From positions 157,587 through 221,586 of the forward strand of contig NZ_PJJS01000053.1 of the NCBI RefSeq assembly GCF_002929845.1: a stretch of DNA of 64,000 bases, in the 5' to 3' direction. The DNA comes from Cryobacterium sp. M96. GTDB lineage: Bacteria; Actinomycetota; Actinomycetes; Actinomycetales; Microbacteriaceae. Below are positions 53,962-63,818 of the stretch, piece by piece. Numbering within the stretch: position 1 is the stretch's first letter; every line of letters begins with the position of its first letter. The notes beneath the pieces are model-generated. The model was not told the origin of the DNA. It saw only the letters and a program-made list of their open reading frames with translations, and searched no databases. The translations under genes were made by a program, and so were the position numbers.

Positions 53962-56900
53962 TCAGGCACGGGACACGTCGGAGATGGCGCCGGCGGATGC
54001 GCGCAGCTCGCGCAGCTCGCGCAGCTCGGCCCGGCGCTCCCGGCCGCCCTCGACCAGGAAGTACAGCACGGGCAGCACCACCAGGGTCAGCACGGTCGAG
54101 GAGACCAGCCCGCCGATGACAACGAGGGCCAGCGGCTGCGAGATGAAACCACCCGTTCCGGTGAGGCCGACCGCCATCGGCAGCAGCGCGAATATCGTGG
54201 CGAGCGCGGTCATCAGGATCGGGCGCAGACGACGGGACGCACCGTTGACCAGCGCCTCCCGCACCGACTGCCCGCGACGCCGGTACTGGTTGACCAGGTC
54301 GATCAGCACGATGGCGTTGGTCACGACGATGCCGATCAGCATCAGCACGCCGATCAGCGAGGGCACACCCAGCGGGATGCCGGTGATCACCTGCAGGGCG
54401 ATCGCGCCGGTCGCCGCGAACGGCACCGACACCAGCAGCAGCAGTGGCTGCAGCAGCGACCGGAAGGTCGCCACCATCACGATGTAGACGATCAGGATGG
54501 CGATCAGCAGCGCGAGCCCGAGCTGCGCGAACGCCTCGGTCTGGTCGGCGGTGACCCCGCCGAGGGTCGCCGTCGCGCCCTCCGGCAAAGCGGTGTCGGC
54601 CAGGGCTGCCGTCATCTGCGCGTTGGCCGCACCCAGGTCGTCGATGCTGGGGGTGGCGGACACGGTCGCCGTGCGCAGCCCCTTCGTCGTGGTGAGGGTG
54701 GACGGACCCTCGACCTGCTCGACCGTGGCCAGGGTGTCCAGGGCAACCGGTCCGGCCAGGGTCGGGATACTCAGGGCCGCGAGCTCGGCCGTCGTCGTCG
54801 GCGGAGCCTCGGACTGCAGGTAGACCGACAGGGTCGTCTCGTCGATCACGATGGATCCGATCACGCTCGGCTGCATGGCCTGCGACACCAGTGCGCCCAG
54901 GGCGAGCTCGCTCAGGCCCACGGCACCCGCGGCATCCCGGTCGACGGTCACCGCGATGTAGGGGCGTGAGGTCGCCAGATTGCTTGAGCTCTCCTTGATC
55001 GCGTCGAGGTCCTCCACGGAGGCGAGCACCGCGTCGGTGGCCCTCTGCAGGTCGGCGTTCGTGGCCGCGGTCACATCCACGGCGATATCGGATGTCCCGC
55101 CGAACCCTCCGCCGGACGAGATCGAGAATTCTCCGCTTCCGTTCAGGGCCGTGAGCTGGTCTCGCACGACATCCTGAACCTCGTCGGGGTTGGCCTCCCC
55201 GTCGGTGGTGATCGAGTAGGTCACGGTGTTTGACGACACGCCGCCGCCGAATGCGGCCAGGGCGTTGCCGCCACCGATGGAGACCTGCACGATTTCGACG
55301 CCGTCGGTGCCGCGAAGGGACTTCTCGGCGGCCGTGGAGGCGTCGTCCTGAGCTGCGAGGCTGGTGCCCACCGGCAGTGTCTGGGTGACTTGGAAGGTGG
55401 TCTGCCCGGTCGAGCCGAGGAAGTTGATCTTCATATAGGGAACCAGGGCCACCGTGCCGCCCAGAACGAGCACCGCGACCAGGAGTGTCGCGACGGCGTG
55501 GTTCAGGGTCCAGCGGATGACCGGGAGGTAGCCGGTCTGAAGGCGGCTCGGGCGCTCCTCGGGTGGGGCGTCCGCGCTGCCGTTGTGGCGGGTGCGGCGC
55601 GAGGTGGTGGGCTCGACGCTGACGGTGGGCGAGCCTGTCGAGACCTCCGCAGTAAGGGCCAGGGGGGTTTCGACGAGCTCAACCACCGGGGCGGGCGCGA
55701 CCGCCCTGGCCGGCCGCAGGAACCAGTATGCGAGCACGGGCACGATGGTCAGAGACACCAGCAGCGACGCGAGCAGGGCGATCGAGACGGTTAGCGCGAA
55801 CGGCCGGAACAGTTCCCCGGTCGAGCCGCCGACGAACGCGATCGGCAGGAACACGGTGACGGTGGTGATGGTGGATGCCGTGATCGCCCCGGCCACCTCG
55901 CGCACCGCGCGCACGATGGTCGCGGCGCGGTCGGCGCCCTCGACCAGGTTGCGGGTGATGTTCTCGATCACCACGATGGAGTCGTCCACGACGCGCCCGA
56001 TCGCGATGGTGAGGGCGCCGAGGGTGAGGATGTTCAGCGAATAGCCCACGCCCTGCAGGCCGATGAAGGTGATCAGCACCGAGGTCGGGATCGAGATCGC
56101 CGTGACCAGGGTCGCCCGCACCGAGAGCAGGAACACGAGGATCACGAGAACGGCGAAGATCAGTCCGAGCAGGCCCTCTTCGGTGAGCGCGTCGATCGAT
56201 TCCTGGATGAACGGAGCCTGGTCGAAGACGACCGTGAAGGTCGCGCCGGGGACCGCCGCCTCCAGCTGGGGCAGGATCGCGCGCACGGCCTCGGACACGT
56301 CGACCGTGTTCGCTGCGGGCACCTTGGTGACCGCGATGGTCAGGGCCGGCTGCCCGTCGACACGGGAGATGCTCGCGACCGGGTTCTCGCCGAGGGCGAC
56401 GTTGGCGACGTCGCCGATGGTGGTCAGACCCGCGCCGGGCACCGGGGCGAGGATCGGAAGCGCCGCGATGTCCTCGGCCTCGCCGAGCTTCGAGCCGGTC
56501 TGCACCGAGAGGGTGGTGTCGTCTTCGGTCAGCGAACCGGCCGGGATCAGCGACCCGTTCTGTTCCAGCGCACTGCGGATGCCCTGGCTGGTCAGGCCGC
56601 GTTCGGCCAGCTTCGCGGCATCCGGCGTGATGGCCACGCGGCGGCCAACGTCGCCGACCAGGGCTGCCTCGCGCACGCCCTGCACATCACGGATGTCGCC
56701 CAGTACGCTGCGCTTGAGGTCGTCGGCGAGGGTGTCGCGGTCGCCGCCGGACACGGCGAGGGAGAGCACCGGGAAGTCGTCGATGCTGCCGGAGAGCACC
56801 TGCGGGTCGAGGTTCTCAGGCATGGTCGACTTGATGCGGTTGATGGCCTGGCTGATGCGCGATTCGGCCTTGACCAGGTCGGTGCCGTAGGTGAACGTGG

Positions 56901-57180
56901 CGCTGACCAGCGACGCGTTGGTGCTGCTGGTCGTCGAGGTGGATTCGAGCCCGGGGATGCCCTGGATCGCCGTCTCGATCGGCGTCGACACGTCGTCGTT
57001 GACGACCTCGGGCGAGGCGCCCGGGTAGCTCGTCGAGACCACCAGTTGCGGCAGCTGCAGGGAAGGGATCAGCTCCTGCTTGAGGCTGGTCAGGGCGAGG
57101 CTGCCGAAAACGGCGACGACGATGGTGATCAGCGCGATCAGCGCCCGGTTCTTCATGCTCAAGACAGCGAGAAAATGCAC
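53962..57180 (-). CDS. RND-family efflux permease (AcrB/SwrC type)
   Basis: 1072 residues with the 12-helix RND plan: N-terminal helix, large extracytoplasmic loop, TM2-6, a second loop and TM8-12. TM4 holds the proton-relay pair Asp399-Asp400 in IAIGRVVDDSIVVIENI. No adaptor (membrane-fusion) or TolC-type gene is nearby, as usual in actinobacteria. GTG at 57180 chosen; an ATG eight codons later is possible. An inserted repeat pair (55623-55688) adds about 40 residues (…PVVELVETPL…) to the cytoplasmic loop between halves. Substrate unknown. Confidence 0.92.
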   Translation of the reverse strand: MHFLAVLSMKNRALIALITIVVAVFGSLALTSLKQELIPSLQLPQLVVSTSYPGASPEVVNDDVSTPIETAIQGIPGLESTSTTSSTNASLVSATFTYGTDLVKAESRISQAINRIKSTMPENLDPQVLSGSIDDFPVLSLAVSGGDRDTLADDLKRSVLGDIRDVQGVREAALVGDVGRRVAITPDAAKLAERGLTSQGIRSALEQNGSLIPAGSLTEDDTTLSVQTGSKLGEAEDIAALPILAPVPGAGLTTIGDVANVALGENPVASISRVDGQPALTIAVTKVPAANTVDVSEAVRAILPQLEAAVPGATFTVVFDQAPFIQESIDALTEEGLLGLIFAVLVILVFLLSVRATLVTAISIPTSVLITFIGLQGVGYSLNILTLGALTIAIGRVVDDSIVVIENITRNLVEGADRAATIVRAVREVAGAITASTITTVTVFLPIAFVGGSTGELFRPFALTVSIALLASLLVSLTIVPVLAYWFLRPARAVAPAPVVELVETPLALTAEVSTGSPTVSVEPTTSRRTRHNGSADAPPEERPSRLQTGYLPVIRWTLNHAVATLLVAVLVLGGTVALVPYMKINFLGSTGQTTFQVTQTLPVGTSLAAQDDASTAAEKSLRGTDGVEIVQVSIGGGNALAAFGGGVSSNTVTYSITTDGEANPDEVQDVVRDQLTALNGSGEFSISSGGGFGGTSDIAVDVTAATNADLQRATDAVLASVEDLDAIKESSSNLATSRPYIAVTVDRDAAGAVGLSELALGALVSQAMQPSVIGSIVIDETTLSVYLQSEAPPTTTAELAALSIPTLAGPVALDTLATVEQVEGPSTLTTTKGLRTATVSATPSIDDLGAANAQMTAALADTALPEGATATLGGVTADQTEAFAQLGLALLIAILIVYIVMVATFRSLLQPLLLLVSVPFAATGAIALQVITGIPLGVPSLIGVLMLIGIVVTNAIVLIDLVNQYRRRGQSVREALVNGASRRLRPILMTALATIFALLPMAVGLTGTGGFISQPLALVVIGGLVSSTVLTLVVLPVLYFLVEGGRERRAELRELRELRASAGAISDVSRA
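55623..55688. repeat. REP-like inverted repeat inside the RND gene
   Basis: CGGTGGGCGAGCCTGTCGAG… (55623-55645) and GGTTTCGACGAGCTCAACC… (55666-55688) are imperfect complements. This is the known actinobacterial GGTTTCGACAAGCTCAACC-type repeat, here in frame within a coding gene; a half copy ends paaR at 6373. Confidence 0.8.
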
Positions 57181-57306
57181 CCGTTCAGTATCTCATTGCA
57201 GGGTGTGCAGACTTCCCTGCCCGGGGCATCCGTCGGGCCGAGGCAGGCGGAGGGGCGTACCCTCGGCCGCAAGACGCACCATCAACCCGAACGACAAGGA
57301 GCAATT

Positions 57307-57510
57307 ATGTCTGTGGCACGCGTAACAACACTCAGCATCCGGTCCGACAGATCCTTCGAGGATGCCGTCGCCGTCGGCATCGCCCGGGCGAGCAAGACCC
57401 TGCGCGGGGTCTCCGGCGCCTGGGTCAAGGAACAGAAGGTGGAGGTGACAGACGGTGAGATTACCTCGTACGACGTCGTGATCGAAGTCACCTTCGTTCT
57501 CGACGACTAG
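57307..57510 (+). CDS. Dodecin family protein
   Basis: 67 residues. SVARVTTLSIRSDRSFEDAV, ASKTLRGVSGAWVKEQKVEV and YDVVIEVTFVLDD match dodecin, a 12-mer that stores flavin or CoA. AAGGAG five bases before the ATG. Stands alone between the RND gene and a membrane protein gene. Confidence 0.9.
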   Translation: MSVARVTTLSIRSDRSFEDAVAVGIARASKTLRGVSGAWVKEQKVEVTDGEITSYDVVIEVTFVLDD

Positions 57511-57637
57511 GCACGGTCTGCGCACGAGCGGCCGGCCCGACAGGTCGCCGGCGGCGCGGAAGGCGGCATCCGCGACGCCGGGCCGGGTCGGCCTGGCAAC
57601 TTGATAACGGGCCGATAGTGCAATTGGATGGACTTCC

Positions 57638-58297
57638 ATGACCCGTCGCCTCGTCCAGCTCCTCATCGGCCTCTTCCTCTACGGCTTGGGGATCGCGCTG
57701 ATTGTGCGCGGCGAGATCGGCGTGGCCCCGTGGGACGTCCTCACCCAGGGCATATCCGGCCGCACCGGCCTCGGTTTTGGGTTGGTCACCATCCTGATCA
57801 GCGGCGTCGTGCTGCTGCTCTGGATCCCGCTGCGCCAGAAGCCGGGCGTGGGCACCGTGCTGAACGCCCTGCTCGTCGGGCCGGCGGCGGATGTCGGCCT
57901 CTGGCTGATCCCGACGGGGCAGGATTTGTGGGTGCGCATCCTGCTGTTCGCGGCCGGGCTTCTGGTGCTGGCGATCGCTACCGGCCTCTATATCGGCGCG
58001 CATTTCGGCCCCGGCCCGCGCGACGGGCTGATGACGGGCCTGCACCAGCGCACCGGCTGGCGCATTTGGATCGTGCGCACGGGCATCGAGGTGACCGTGC
58101 TCAGCATCGGCTGGGCGCTCGGCGGCAACGTGGGCATCGGCACGGTGCTCTTCGCCGTGCTCGTCGGCCCGCTCTGCCACTGGACGATCCCGTTCTTCGC
58201 GATCACCCTGCCCCAGAACGACGACGCCCGGCTCGAGGAGACCCTCGAGGGTTCCGTGCCGCCCTCCGAGCCCTCGATCGACAGCCCCGCGAACTGA
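57638..58297 (+). CDS. YczE/YitT-type membrane protein
   Basis: 219 residues, about five membrane segments. GLGIALIVRGEIGVAPWDVL and FGPGPRDGLMTGLHQRTG are hallmarks of the YczE/YyaS/YitT family, of unknown function. In Bacillus, YczE sits near surfactin genes; nothing comparable is here. No operon partner is obvious; the pxp cluster starts 97 bases later and has its own operator. Confidence 0.8.
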   Translation: MTRRLVQLLIGLFLYGLGIALIVRGEIGVAPWDVLTQGISGRTGLGFGLVTILISGVVLLLWIPLRQKPGVGTVLNALLVGPAADVGLWLIPTGQDLWVRILLFAAGLLVLAIATGLYIGAHFGPGPRDGLMTGLHQRTGWRIWIVRTGIEVTVLSIGWALGGNVGIGTVLFAVLVGPLCHWTIPFFAITLPQNDDARLEETLEGSVPPSEPSIDSPAN

Positions 58298-58332
58298 CTC
58301 CGGCGCCGAATCGGGCTTCCACCCGCCAATAC

Positions 58333-58345
58333 ATTGTTGAACAAT
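58333..58345. promoter_or_regulatory. GntR-type palindrome upstream of pxpA
   Basis: ATTGTTGAACAAT, a perfect 13-bp palindrome around one base, 50 bases before pxpA. FCD-type GntR regulators bind such TTGT-N-ACAA sites, and one is encoded at the end of the cluster. Confidence 0.65.
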
Positions 58346-58394
58346 CTGCGGAAGTGGTGCATCCTTAACCAAACTTCCACGGACGGAGACCCGG

Positions 58395-59168
58395 ATGTCC
58401 AGCATCGATTCAGACAGCATCGATCTAAACAGTGATGTCGGGGAATCCTTCGGCAACTGGTCCTTCGGCGACGACGCAGCGATCATCTCCTCCGTCTCCA
58501 GCGTGAACGTGGCCTGCGCCTTCCACGCCGGGGATCCGAGTACGATCCGCGCCACCTGCACCGCCGCCGCCACAGCCGGCGTGACGGTCGGCGCGCACCC
58601 GGGCTACCGGGACCTGGCCGGCTTCGGTCGCCGGTTCATCGACATGGAGCCCGGTCACCTCACCGACGAGGTGATCTATCAGATCGGCGCGCTGCAGGCC
58701 CTGGCCGCGGTCGCCGGAACCCGGGTCAGCTACGTCAAACCGCACGGCGCCCTCTACAACACCATCGCGCACGACGAGGTGCAGGCGCAGGCCGTCGTCG
58801 ACGCGATCCGCGCCATCGACCCGAGCCTGCCCGTGATGGTGCTGCCCGATTCCGAGATCCAGCGCCTCGCCGACGCGGCGGGGCTCCGCACGGTCGTGGA
58901 GGCCTTCGCCGACCGCGCCTACAACTCCGACGGCTCTTTGGTCTCGCGGTCCCGGCCCGGCGCCGTGCTGCTGCACCCCGACGCTGTCACCGAGCAGGCG
59001 CTCCGCCTGGCCGGTGACCGCCAGGTGCGCACGGTCGACGGCAGCCTCCTCACGGTGACGGCCGAGAGCATCTGCCTGCACGGCGACACCCCCGGCGCGG
59101 TCGCGGTGGCCGGTGCGGTGCGCTCCGCGCTGCAGGATGCCGGAATCCGCATTCGAAGCTTCGTCTAG
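58395..59168 (+). CDS. pxpA: 5-oxoprolinase subunit PxpA (LamB/YcsF family)
   Basis: Part of the prokaryotic 5-oxoprolinase (pyroglutamate + ATP to glutamate). 257 residues. [50 protein letters not shown] and AVLLHPDAV are diagnostic of the LamB/YcsF family. GGAG precedes the ATG by about eight bases. First of pxpA-pxpBC-biotin carboxylase, with a GntR-type palindrome upstream. Confidence 0.95.
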   Translation: MSSIDSDSIDLNSDVGESFGNWSFGDDAAIISSVSSVNVACAFHAGDPSTIRATCTAAATAGVTVGAHPGYRDLAGFGRRFIDMEPGHLTDEVIYQIGALQALAAVAGTRVSYVKPHGALYNTIAHDEVQAQAVVDAIRAIDPSLPVMVLPDSEIQRLADAAGLRTVVEAFADRAYNSDGSLVSRSRPGAVLLHPDAVTEQALRLAGDRQVRTVDGSLLTVTAESICLHGDTPGAVAVAGAVRSALQDAGIRIRSFV

Positions 59169-59172
59169 CCCC

Positions 59173-60816
59173 GTGTCCGGTCCCGTTCGCATCATCCGAG
59201 CCGTCGGCGACCGCGCCGTGCTGGTCGGACTGCACAGCCTGGCCGACGTGCTCGACCTGCAGGCACACCTGCAGCGGCATCCGTTGGCCGGGCAGCTCGA
59301 CGTGCTCGCCGCCGCGGAAACCGTGCTGATCACCGGCGTCTCCGCCTCCGCCGCACGGGGATTCGCCGACGCCCTGCGGCAGCTGCAGGTGCTGCCGGCC
59401 GCCCCCGCAAACGCCGCGCTCTTGCAGATCGACACCGTCTACGACGGGGAAGACCTCGCCGACGTCGCCGCGCACACCGGCCTCAGCATCGAGGGCGTCA
59501 TCGCCGCGCACACCGGCCAGGACTGGACCGCCGCGTTCGGCGGCTTCGCCCCCGGCTTCCTCTACCTCACCGGCGCGAGCGCCGTGCTGACCGTGCCCCG
59601 GCGCAGCTCGCCGCGCAGCTCGGTGCCTACCGGCTCCGTGGCCGTGGCCGGCGACTACTCCGCCGTCTACCCCCGCACCTCCCCCGGCGGCTGGCAGCTG
59701 CTCGGCCGCACGGACGCCCGGCTCTGGGACCTGAAGCGTTCGCAGCCGGCCCTGATCCGCCCGGGTGACCGTGTGCGGTTCCGCGCGGTGCGCGAGCAGG
59801 TCGCCGCCGCGGGGGTCCTCGTACCGGAGACCGCAGTCGCGGTTGGGACTCCGGCAGCGGCGGCCACTCCCGATGTCGCGGCAACCGCGGCCCCCACCCC
59901 CGCCACCGGCATCCGCGTGCTCTCCCCCGGCGCGCAGACGACCGTGCAGGACCTCGGCCGCCCCGGTTACGCCGACCAAGGCGTGACCGCGTCCGGCGCA
60001 CTCGACCGTGGCGCCCTGCGGCGCGCCAACCGGGTCGTTGGAAATCCGGCCACGGCCGCCGTGCTCGAGAACGCCCTCGGCGGCCTGTCCCTGACCGCGC
60101 TGGCAGACCAGGTGCTCGCCGTCACCGGTGCCGTTCTGCCGCTCACGGTGACGGATGCCGCCGGCCGCCACCGCGAGCTGCCGATGGATTTTGCCGTCTC
60201 CCTTTTCGCCGGGCAGACCCTGTCGCTCGGAGCCCCCCGCTCGGGCGTGCGCAGCTACCTGGCCTTTCGCGGCGGCATCGACGTGGACCCGGTGCTCGGC
60301 AGCCGGTCCACCGACACCCTCAGCGGCATCGGTCCGGCCCCGCTGACCTCGGGCACCGTGCTCCGGATGCTGCCGCCCGCCCCCGGCAGCGCCGTGCACC
60401 ACCCCGAAACCCCGCCGCCGGCCCCGGCCGAGGTCACCGTGCTGCGCTTCGTGCCGGGACCCCGCGCGGACTGGTTCGAGCCGGCATCCGTCGACCGGTT
60501 CGGCGACGCGGAGTGGACCGTCACCCATCAGTCGAACCGGATCGGCCTGCGGCTGGCCGGTGAGCCGCTCGCCCGGTCGCGGCCGGGCGAGCTGGCCAGC
60601 GAGGGTACGGCCCGCGGGGCCATCCAGGTGCCGCCGTCGGGCTTGCCGGTTTTGTTCCTCGCGGACCACCCGGTCACCGGCGGCTACCCCGTGATCGGCG
60701 TCGTGCTCACCGAGGACCTCGACCTCGCGGCACAGTTGCCGACGGGTGCGCGCATCCGTTTCACGCCCGTGCCTGCCGAGCCCCTTCCAGCCGAGCCCGT
60801 CCCCGCCTCCCCCTGA
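59173..60816 (+). CDS. pxpBC: Fused 5-oxoprolinase subunits PxpB-PxpC
   Basis: 547 residues joining the KipI-like PxpB (residues ~1-210; FGGFAPGFLYLTG, VAGDYSAVYPRTSPGGWQLL) to the KipA-like PxpC (from about 245; GAQTTVQDLGRPGYADQGV, SGALDRGALRRANRVVGN, GVRSYLAFRGGIDV, HQSNRIGLRLAGEPL). An Ala/Pro-rich linker joins them. The same two domains form the carboxyltransferase part of urea carboxylase. GTG start four bases after pxpA; no own ribosome site, so coupled. Confidence 0.93.
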   Translation: MSGPVRIIRAVGDRAVLVGLHSLADVLDLQAHLQRHPLAGQLDVLAAAETVLITGVSASAARGFADALRQLQVLPAAPANAALLQIDTVYDGEDLADVAAHTGLSIEGVIAAHTGQDWTAAFGGFAPGFLYLTGASAVLTVPRRSSPRSSVPTGSVAVAGDYSAVYPRTSPGGWQLLGRTDARLWDLKRSQPALIRPGDRVRFRAVREQVAAAGVLVPETAVAVGTPAAAATPDVAATAAPTPATGIRVLSPGAQTTVQDLGRPGYADQGVTASGALDRGALRRANRVVGNPATAAVLENALGGLSLTALADQVLAVTGAVLPLTVTDAAGRHRELPMDFAVSLFAGQTLSLGAPRSGVRSYLAFRGGIDVDPVLGSRSTDTLSGIGPAPLTSGTVLRMLPPAPGSAVHHPETPPPAPAEVTVLRFVPGPRADWFEPASVDRFGDAEWTVTHQSNRIGLRLAGEPLARSRPGELASEGTARGAIQVPPSGLPVLFLADHPVTGGYPVIGVVLTEDLDLAAQLPTGARIRFTPVPAEPLPAEPVPASP

Positions 60817-60843
60817 TACCCGCCCTCACGCGCTACGCAGTTG

Positions 60844-60887
60844 CTGCGCCGCTGCGCTGCCGGCACGCCACGCGCGGAGCGGCGCAG
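60844..60887. promoter_or_regulatory. Hairpin between pxpBC and the biotin carboxylase gene
   Basis: CTGCGCCGCT and AGCGGCGCAG are perfect 10-bp complements around 24 bases, in the only sizeable gap of the cluster (127 bases). No U-tract; may be an mRNA processing or attenuation structure. Confidence 0.4.
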
Positions 60888-60943
60888 CCCCCGCGCGTGC
60901 CCCAAACACCCCCCGAACACACGCCCCGAATGAGAGCTGAACC

Positions 60944-62716
60944 ATGCAGAAAGTTCTGATCGCCAACCGCGGCGAGATCGCCGTGCGCATCGCTCGCGCC
61001 TGCGACGACGCCGGCCTTGACTCCGTGGCCGTCTACGCGGACGTCGACGCCGACGGCCTGCACGTCTCGGCCGCCACGGAGGCCTGGGCACTTGGCGGCG
61101 ACAGCCCGACCGACAGCTACCTCAACGTGCCCAAGCTGCTGCGCATCGCCCAGAATTCCGGCGCCGACGCCGTGCACCCGGGCTACGGCTTCCTCTCGGA
61201 GAACGCCGATTTTGCTCAGGCCGTGATTGACGCGGGACTCCTCTGGATCGGTCCGACGCCCGCCGCGATCCGGGTGCTGGGCAACAAAGTCTCCGCCCGT
61301 GAGATCGCCATCCGGGTGGGAGCTCCCCTGGTCGCCGGGTCCGAGGGCACCGTGGAGACCGCCGCCGAGGTGCGCGCCTTCGCCATGGAGCACGGCCTGC
61401 CGGTGGCCATTAAGGCGGCGTTCGGCGGCGGCGGCCGCGGCCTCAAGGTCGTCTGGGACATGGATGCGATCGAGGAGTCCTTTGATTCGGCCGTGCGCGA
61501 GTCGACGGCCGCCTTCGGCCGCGGCGAGTGCTTCGTCGAGAGGTTCCTGCACAAACCCCGCCACGTGGAGGCGCAGATCCTCGCCGACACCCACGGCAAC
61601 GTGATCGTCGTGGGCACCCGCGACTGCTCGCTGCAGCGCCGCAACCAGAAGCTCGTCGAAGAGGCGCCCGCGCCGTTCCTCACCCCTGCGCAGAAAAACC
61701 AGATCTATTCCTCGGCCAAGGCCATCTGCCGGGCCGCCGGCTACACCGGCGCGGGCACCGTGGAGTACCTGCTCGCGCAGGACGGCACCATCTCGTTCCT
61801 CGAGGTGAACACCCGGCTGCAGGTCGAGCATCCGATCACCGAGGAGACCAGCGGCATCGACCTGGTACTGGCGCAGCTGCAGATCGCAGCCGGCGGGCCC
61901 GTTCCCATCTTCACCGACCCCGAACCGCGGGGGCACTCGTTCGAGTTCCGAATCAACGCCGAAGACGTGGGGCGCGGGTTCCTGCCGTGCCCCGGGACCG
62001 TGGCGACCTTTACCGTGCCGACCGGGCCGGGCATCCGGGTCGATTCCGGGGTCAGGGCAGGCGGCATCGTACCGGACCGGTTCGACTCCCTGCTCGCCAA
62101 GCTGATCGTCACCGGCGCCGACCGGCAGCAGGCCCTGCGCCGCGCCCGCCGAGCCCTTGCCGAGTTCGAGATCACCGGCCTGCCCACCGTGCTGCCGTTC
62201 CACCGTGCCGTGGTCACTTCGACGGCATTCACCGCGCCCGACCACCTCGACGTGCACACCGGCTGGATCCAGGCCGACTTCTCCGAAGAACTGCCCAGCG
62301 ACCCCCAGTTCAATCCCGTGCCGCCGGAGGCCGCCCGCCACACCATCAGCATCGAGGTCGACGGGCGACGGATGGCGCTCGGCCTGCCTGCCACCCTCCT
62401 CGACAGTCTCCTTCGCGGGCTGGGCGGCGCGGCCCGTGCGGCCGCTGTCACCGCTGCCGACGGCCTTCCCACCGGGGGCCACTCGGCCCCCGCCGCAGAC
62501 CCGGCCACCCTCCGGGCCAGCATGGGCGGCTCGGTCGTGAAGTGGATGGCCCCATCCGGTGCGCTCGTGGCCGCAGGCGACCCGGTGCTCGTACTCGAGG
62601 CCATGAAGATGGAGTCGATCGTGGTGGCGCACCGCAGCGGAATCCTGCGGGAGCAGCTGGTTCATCCCGGCGACACGGTGGCGGTGGACAGCGCGGTCGC
62701 CTCGATCGGGGACTGA
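60944..62716 (+). CDS. Biotin carboxylase with C-terminal biotinyl domain
   Basis: 590 residues. Biotin-carboxylase fold: [32 protein letters not shown], the ATP loop [29 protein letters not shown] and [20 protein letters not shown]. The C-terminus is a biotin carrier domain with target Lys555 in EAMKMES. The gene has no carboxyltransferase domain, unlike pyruvate carboxylase. It follows pxpBC, whose fused domains are carboxyltransferase homologues, suggesting joint function. It could instead be an acyl-CoA carboxylase alpha chain with its partner elsewhere. Confidence 0.92.
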   Translation: MQKVLIANRGEIAVRIARACDDAGLDSVAVYADVDADGLHVSAATEAWALGGDSPTDSYLNVPKLLRIAQNSGADAVHPGYGFLSENADFAQAVIDAGLLWIGPTPAAIRVLGNKVSAREIAIRVGAPLVAGSEGTVETAAEVRAFAMEHGLPVAIKAAFGGGGRGLKVVWDMDAIEESFDSAVRESTAAFGRGECFVERFLHKPRHVEAQILADTHGNVIVVGTRDCSLQRRNQKLVEEAPAPFLTPAQKNQIYSSAKAICRAAGYTGAGTVEYLLAQDGTISFLEVNTRLQVEHPITEETSGIDLVLAQLQIAAGGPVPIFTDPEPRGHSFEFRINAEDVGRGFLPCPGTVATFTVPTGPGIRVDSGVRAGGIVPDRFDSLLAKLIVTGADRQQALRRARRALAEFEITGLPTVLPFHRAVVTSTAFTAPDHLDVHTGWIQADFSEELPSDPQFNPVPPEAARHTISIEVDGRRMALGLPATLLDSLLRGLGGAARAAAVTAADGLPTGGHSAPAADPATLRASMGGSVVKWMAPSGALVAAGDPVLVLEAMKMESIVVAHRSGILREQLVHPGDTVAVDSAVASIGD

Positions 62717-62813
62717 GCGTATCCGTCGCCCGGTTCCGGCTGCCCGCCGGAACCGCCGGAACACCCCGCCCGTCCTCGGGCCGCCGCTCCGACCGGGCGG
62801 TATCGTGGGCACC

Positions 62814-63515
62814 ATGACCCTCGCCGAGACCCTCGCCGACCTGCGTCACCGCACCGCGTCGGCGCGTCACGCCGAGACCGGCCAGTGGGTGTCGGGGGTG
62901 CTTCGCGAGCGGATCGCGGCCGGCCACCTGCCGCCCGGCACGAAGCTCCCCGAGGAGCCGCTTTGCGACGCGCTCGGCGTCTCGCGCAACACCCTCCGCG
63001 AGGCCTTCGCGACGCTCAGCGCCGAACGGGTGGTCACCCGCATCCCGAACAAGGGCGTCTTCGTCGCCCGGCCTACCGCAGACGACATTCGGGAGATCTA
63101 CCGGGTGCGGCGCTACCTCGAGCCGGGTGCCCTGGCCTTCACACCGGCCGCGGAGCTCACCCCGGCGAGGCTGGATGGACTGCGCCAGGCCGTGGCGAGC
63201 GCGCGGAAGGCCCGCGAGGCCGGATCGGTCCCGGGCATGGCCGGTGCCAACCAGGAGTTCCACGCCGGCGTCGTGGCCCTGGCCGGCAGCGACCGCCTCG
63301 ATTTGCTGATGGCGCAGGTGCTCGCCGAGATGCGCCTGGTCTTCCATTCGATGGGCGAGGTGGCCACCTTCCACGCGCCCTATGTCGACGACAACGCCCG
63401 CATCGTCGAGCTGCTGGCGGCCGACCGGTCGACGGATGCCGCGGCCCTGCTCACCGGCTACCTGCAGCGCGCCGAGGCCCAGCTGCTGTCGATCGTGGCC
63501 GAGTCCGTCCGCTAG
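62814..63515 (+). CDS. GntR/FCD-family regulator of the pxp cluster
   Basis: 233 residues. Winged helix PPGTKLPEEPLCDALGVSRN (continuing TLREAFATLSAERVVTRIP) and an all-helical FCD domain. The ATG of MTLAETL lies eight bases after TATCGT, so the message may be leaderless; a GTG three codons earlier is possible. Position after the biotin carboxylase and the ATTGTTGAACAAT site before pxpA make it the likely repressor of the cluster, perhaps responding to 5-oxoproline. Confidence 0.88.
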   Translation: MTLAETLADLRHRTASARHAETGQWVSGVLRERIAAGHLPPGTKLPEEPLCDALGVSRNTLREAFATLSAERVVTRIPNKGVFVARPTADDIREIYRVRRYLEPGALAFTPAAELTPARLDGLRQAVASARKAREAGSVPGMAGANQEFHAGVVALAGSDRLDLLMAQVLAEMRLVFHSMGEVATFHAPYVDDNARIVELLAADRSTDAAALLTGYLQRAEAQLLSIVAESVR

Positions 63516-63625
63516 CCGGCGGTATCCGGCACGGCTGCCCGGCCCCGCTCCCCTCAGCTGCCTGCATGCGGCTGTGCTGCGCGTCCGCGCTGTTCCTCCG
63601 CTGTTCCTCCGCGCTGCGCTGGTTT

Positions 63626-63731
63626 GTGGCTAACTCAGGAGATCCCGCCGGGCCGCGCACCGCAGCCGCGGACCAGTGCGGCGGCCAGCACCAGCCGGTG
63701 ACCACGCAAACAAAACTCCTGAGTTAGCCAC
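63626..63731. repeat. Intergenic inverted-repeat element, copy 3
   Basis: Perfect 16-bp inverted ends GTGGCTAACTCAGGAG / CTCCTGAGTTAGCCAC, 106 bp overall, best preserved of the three copies. It lies in the ~485-base stretch after the GntR gene, which otherwise holds only the short tandem repeats at 63819-63905 and no supported gene. Confidence 0.9.
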
Positions 63732-63818
63732 AGAGGCGGGCGATCAAGCAGGCAGCGGGGTGGATGTCGGCGACGGAGAAAGCGGGCACCGGGTCGGCGG
63801 ACAGCAGCGAGAAATGGA

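Noticed and set aside
60833..62815. 660-codon open frame antisense to the biotin carboxylase
   Set aside because: Composition artefact; the sense strand carries complete catalytic motifs.
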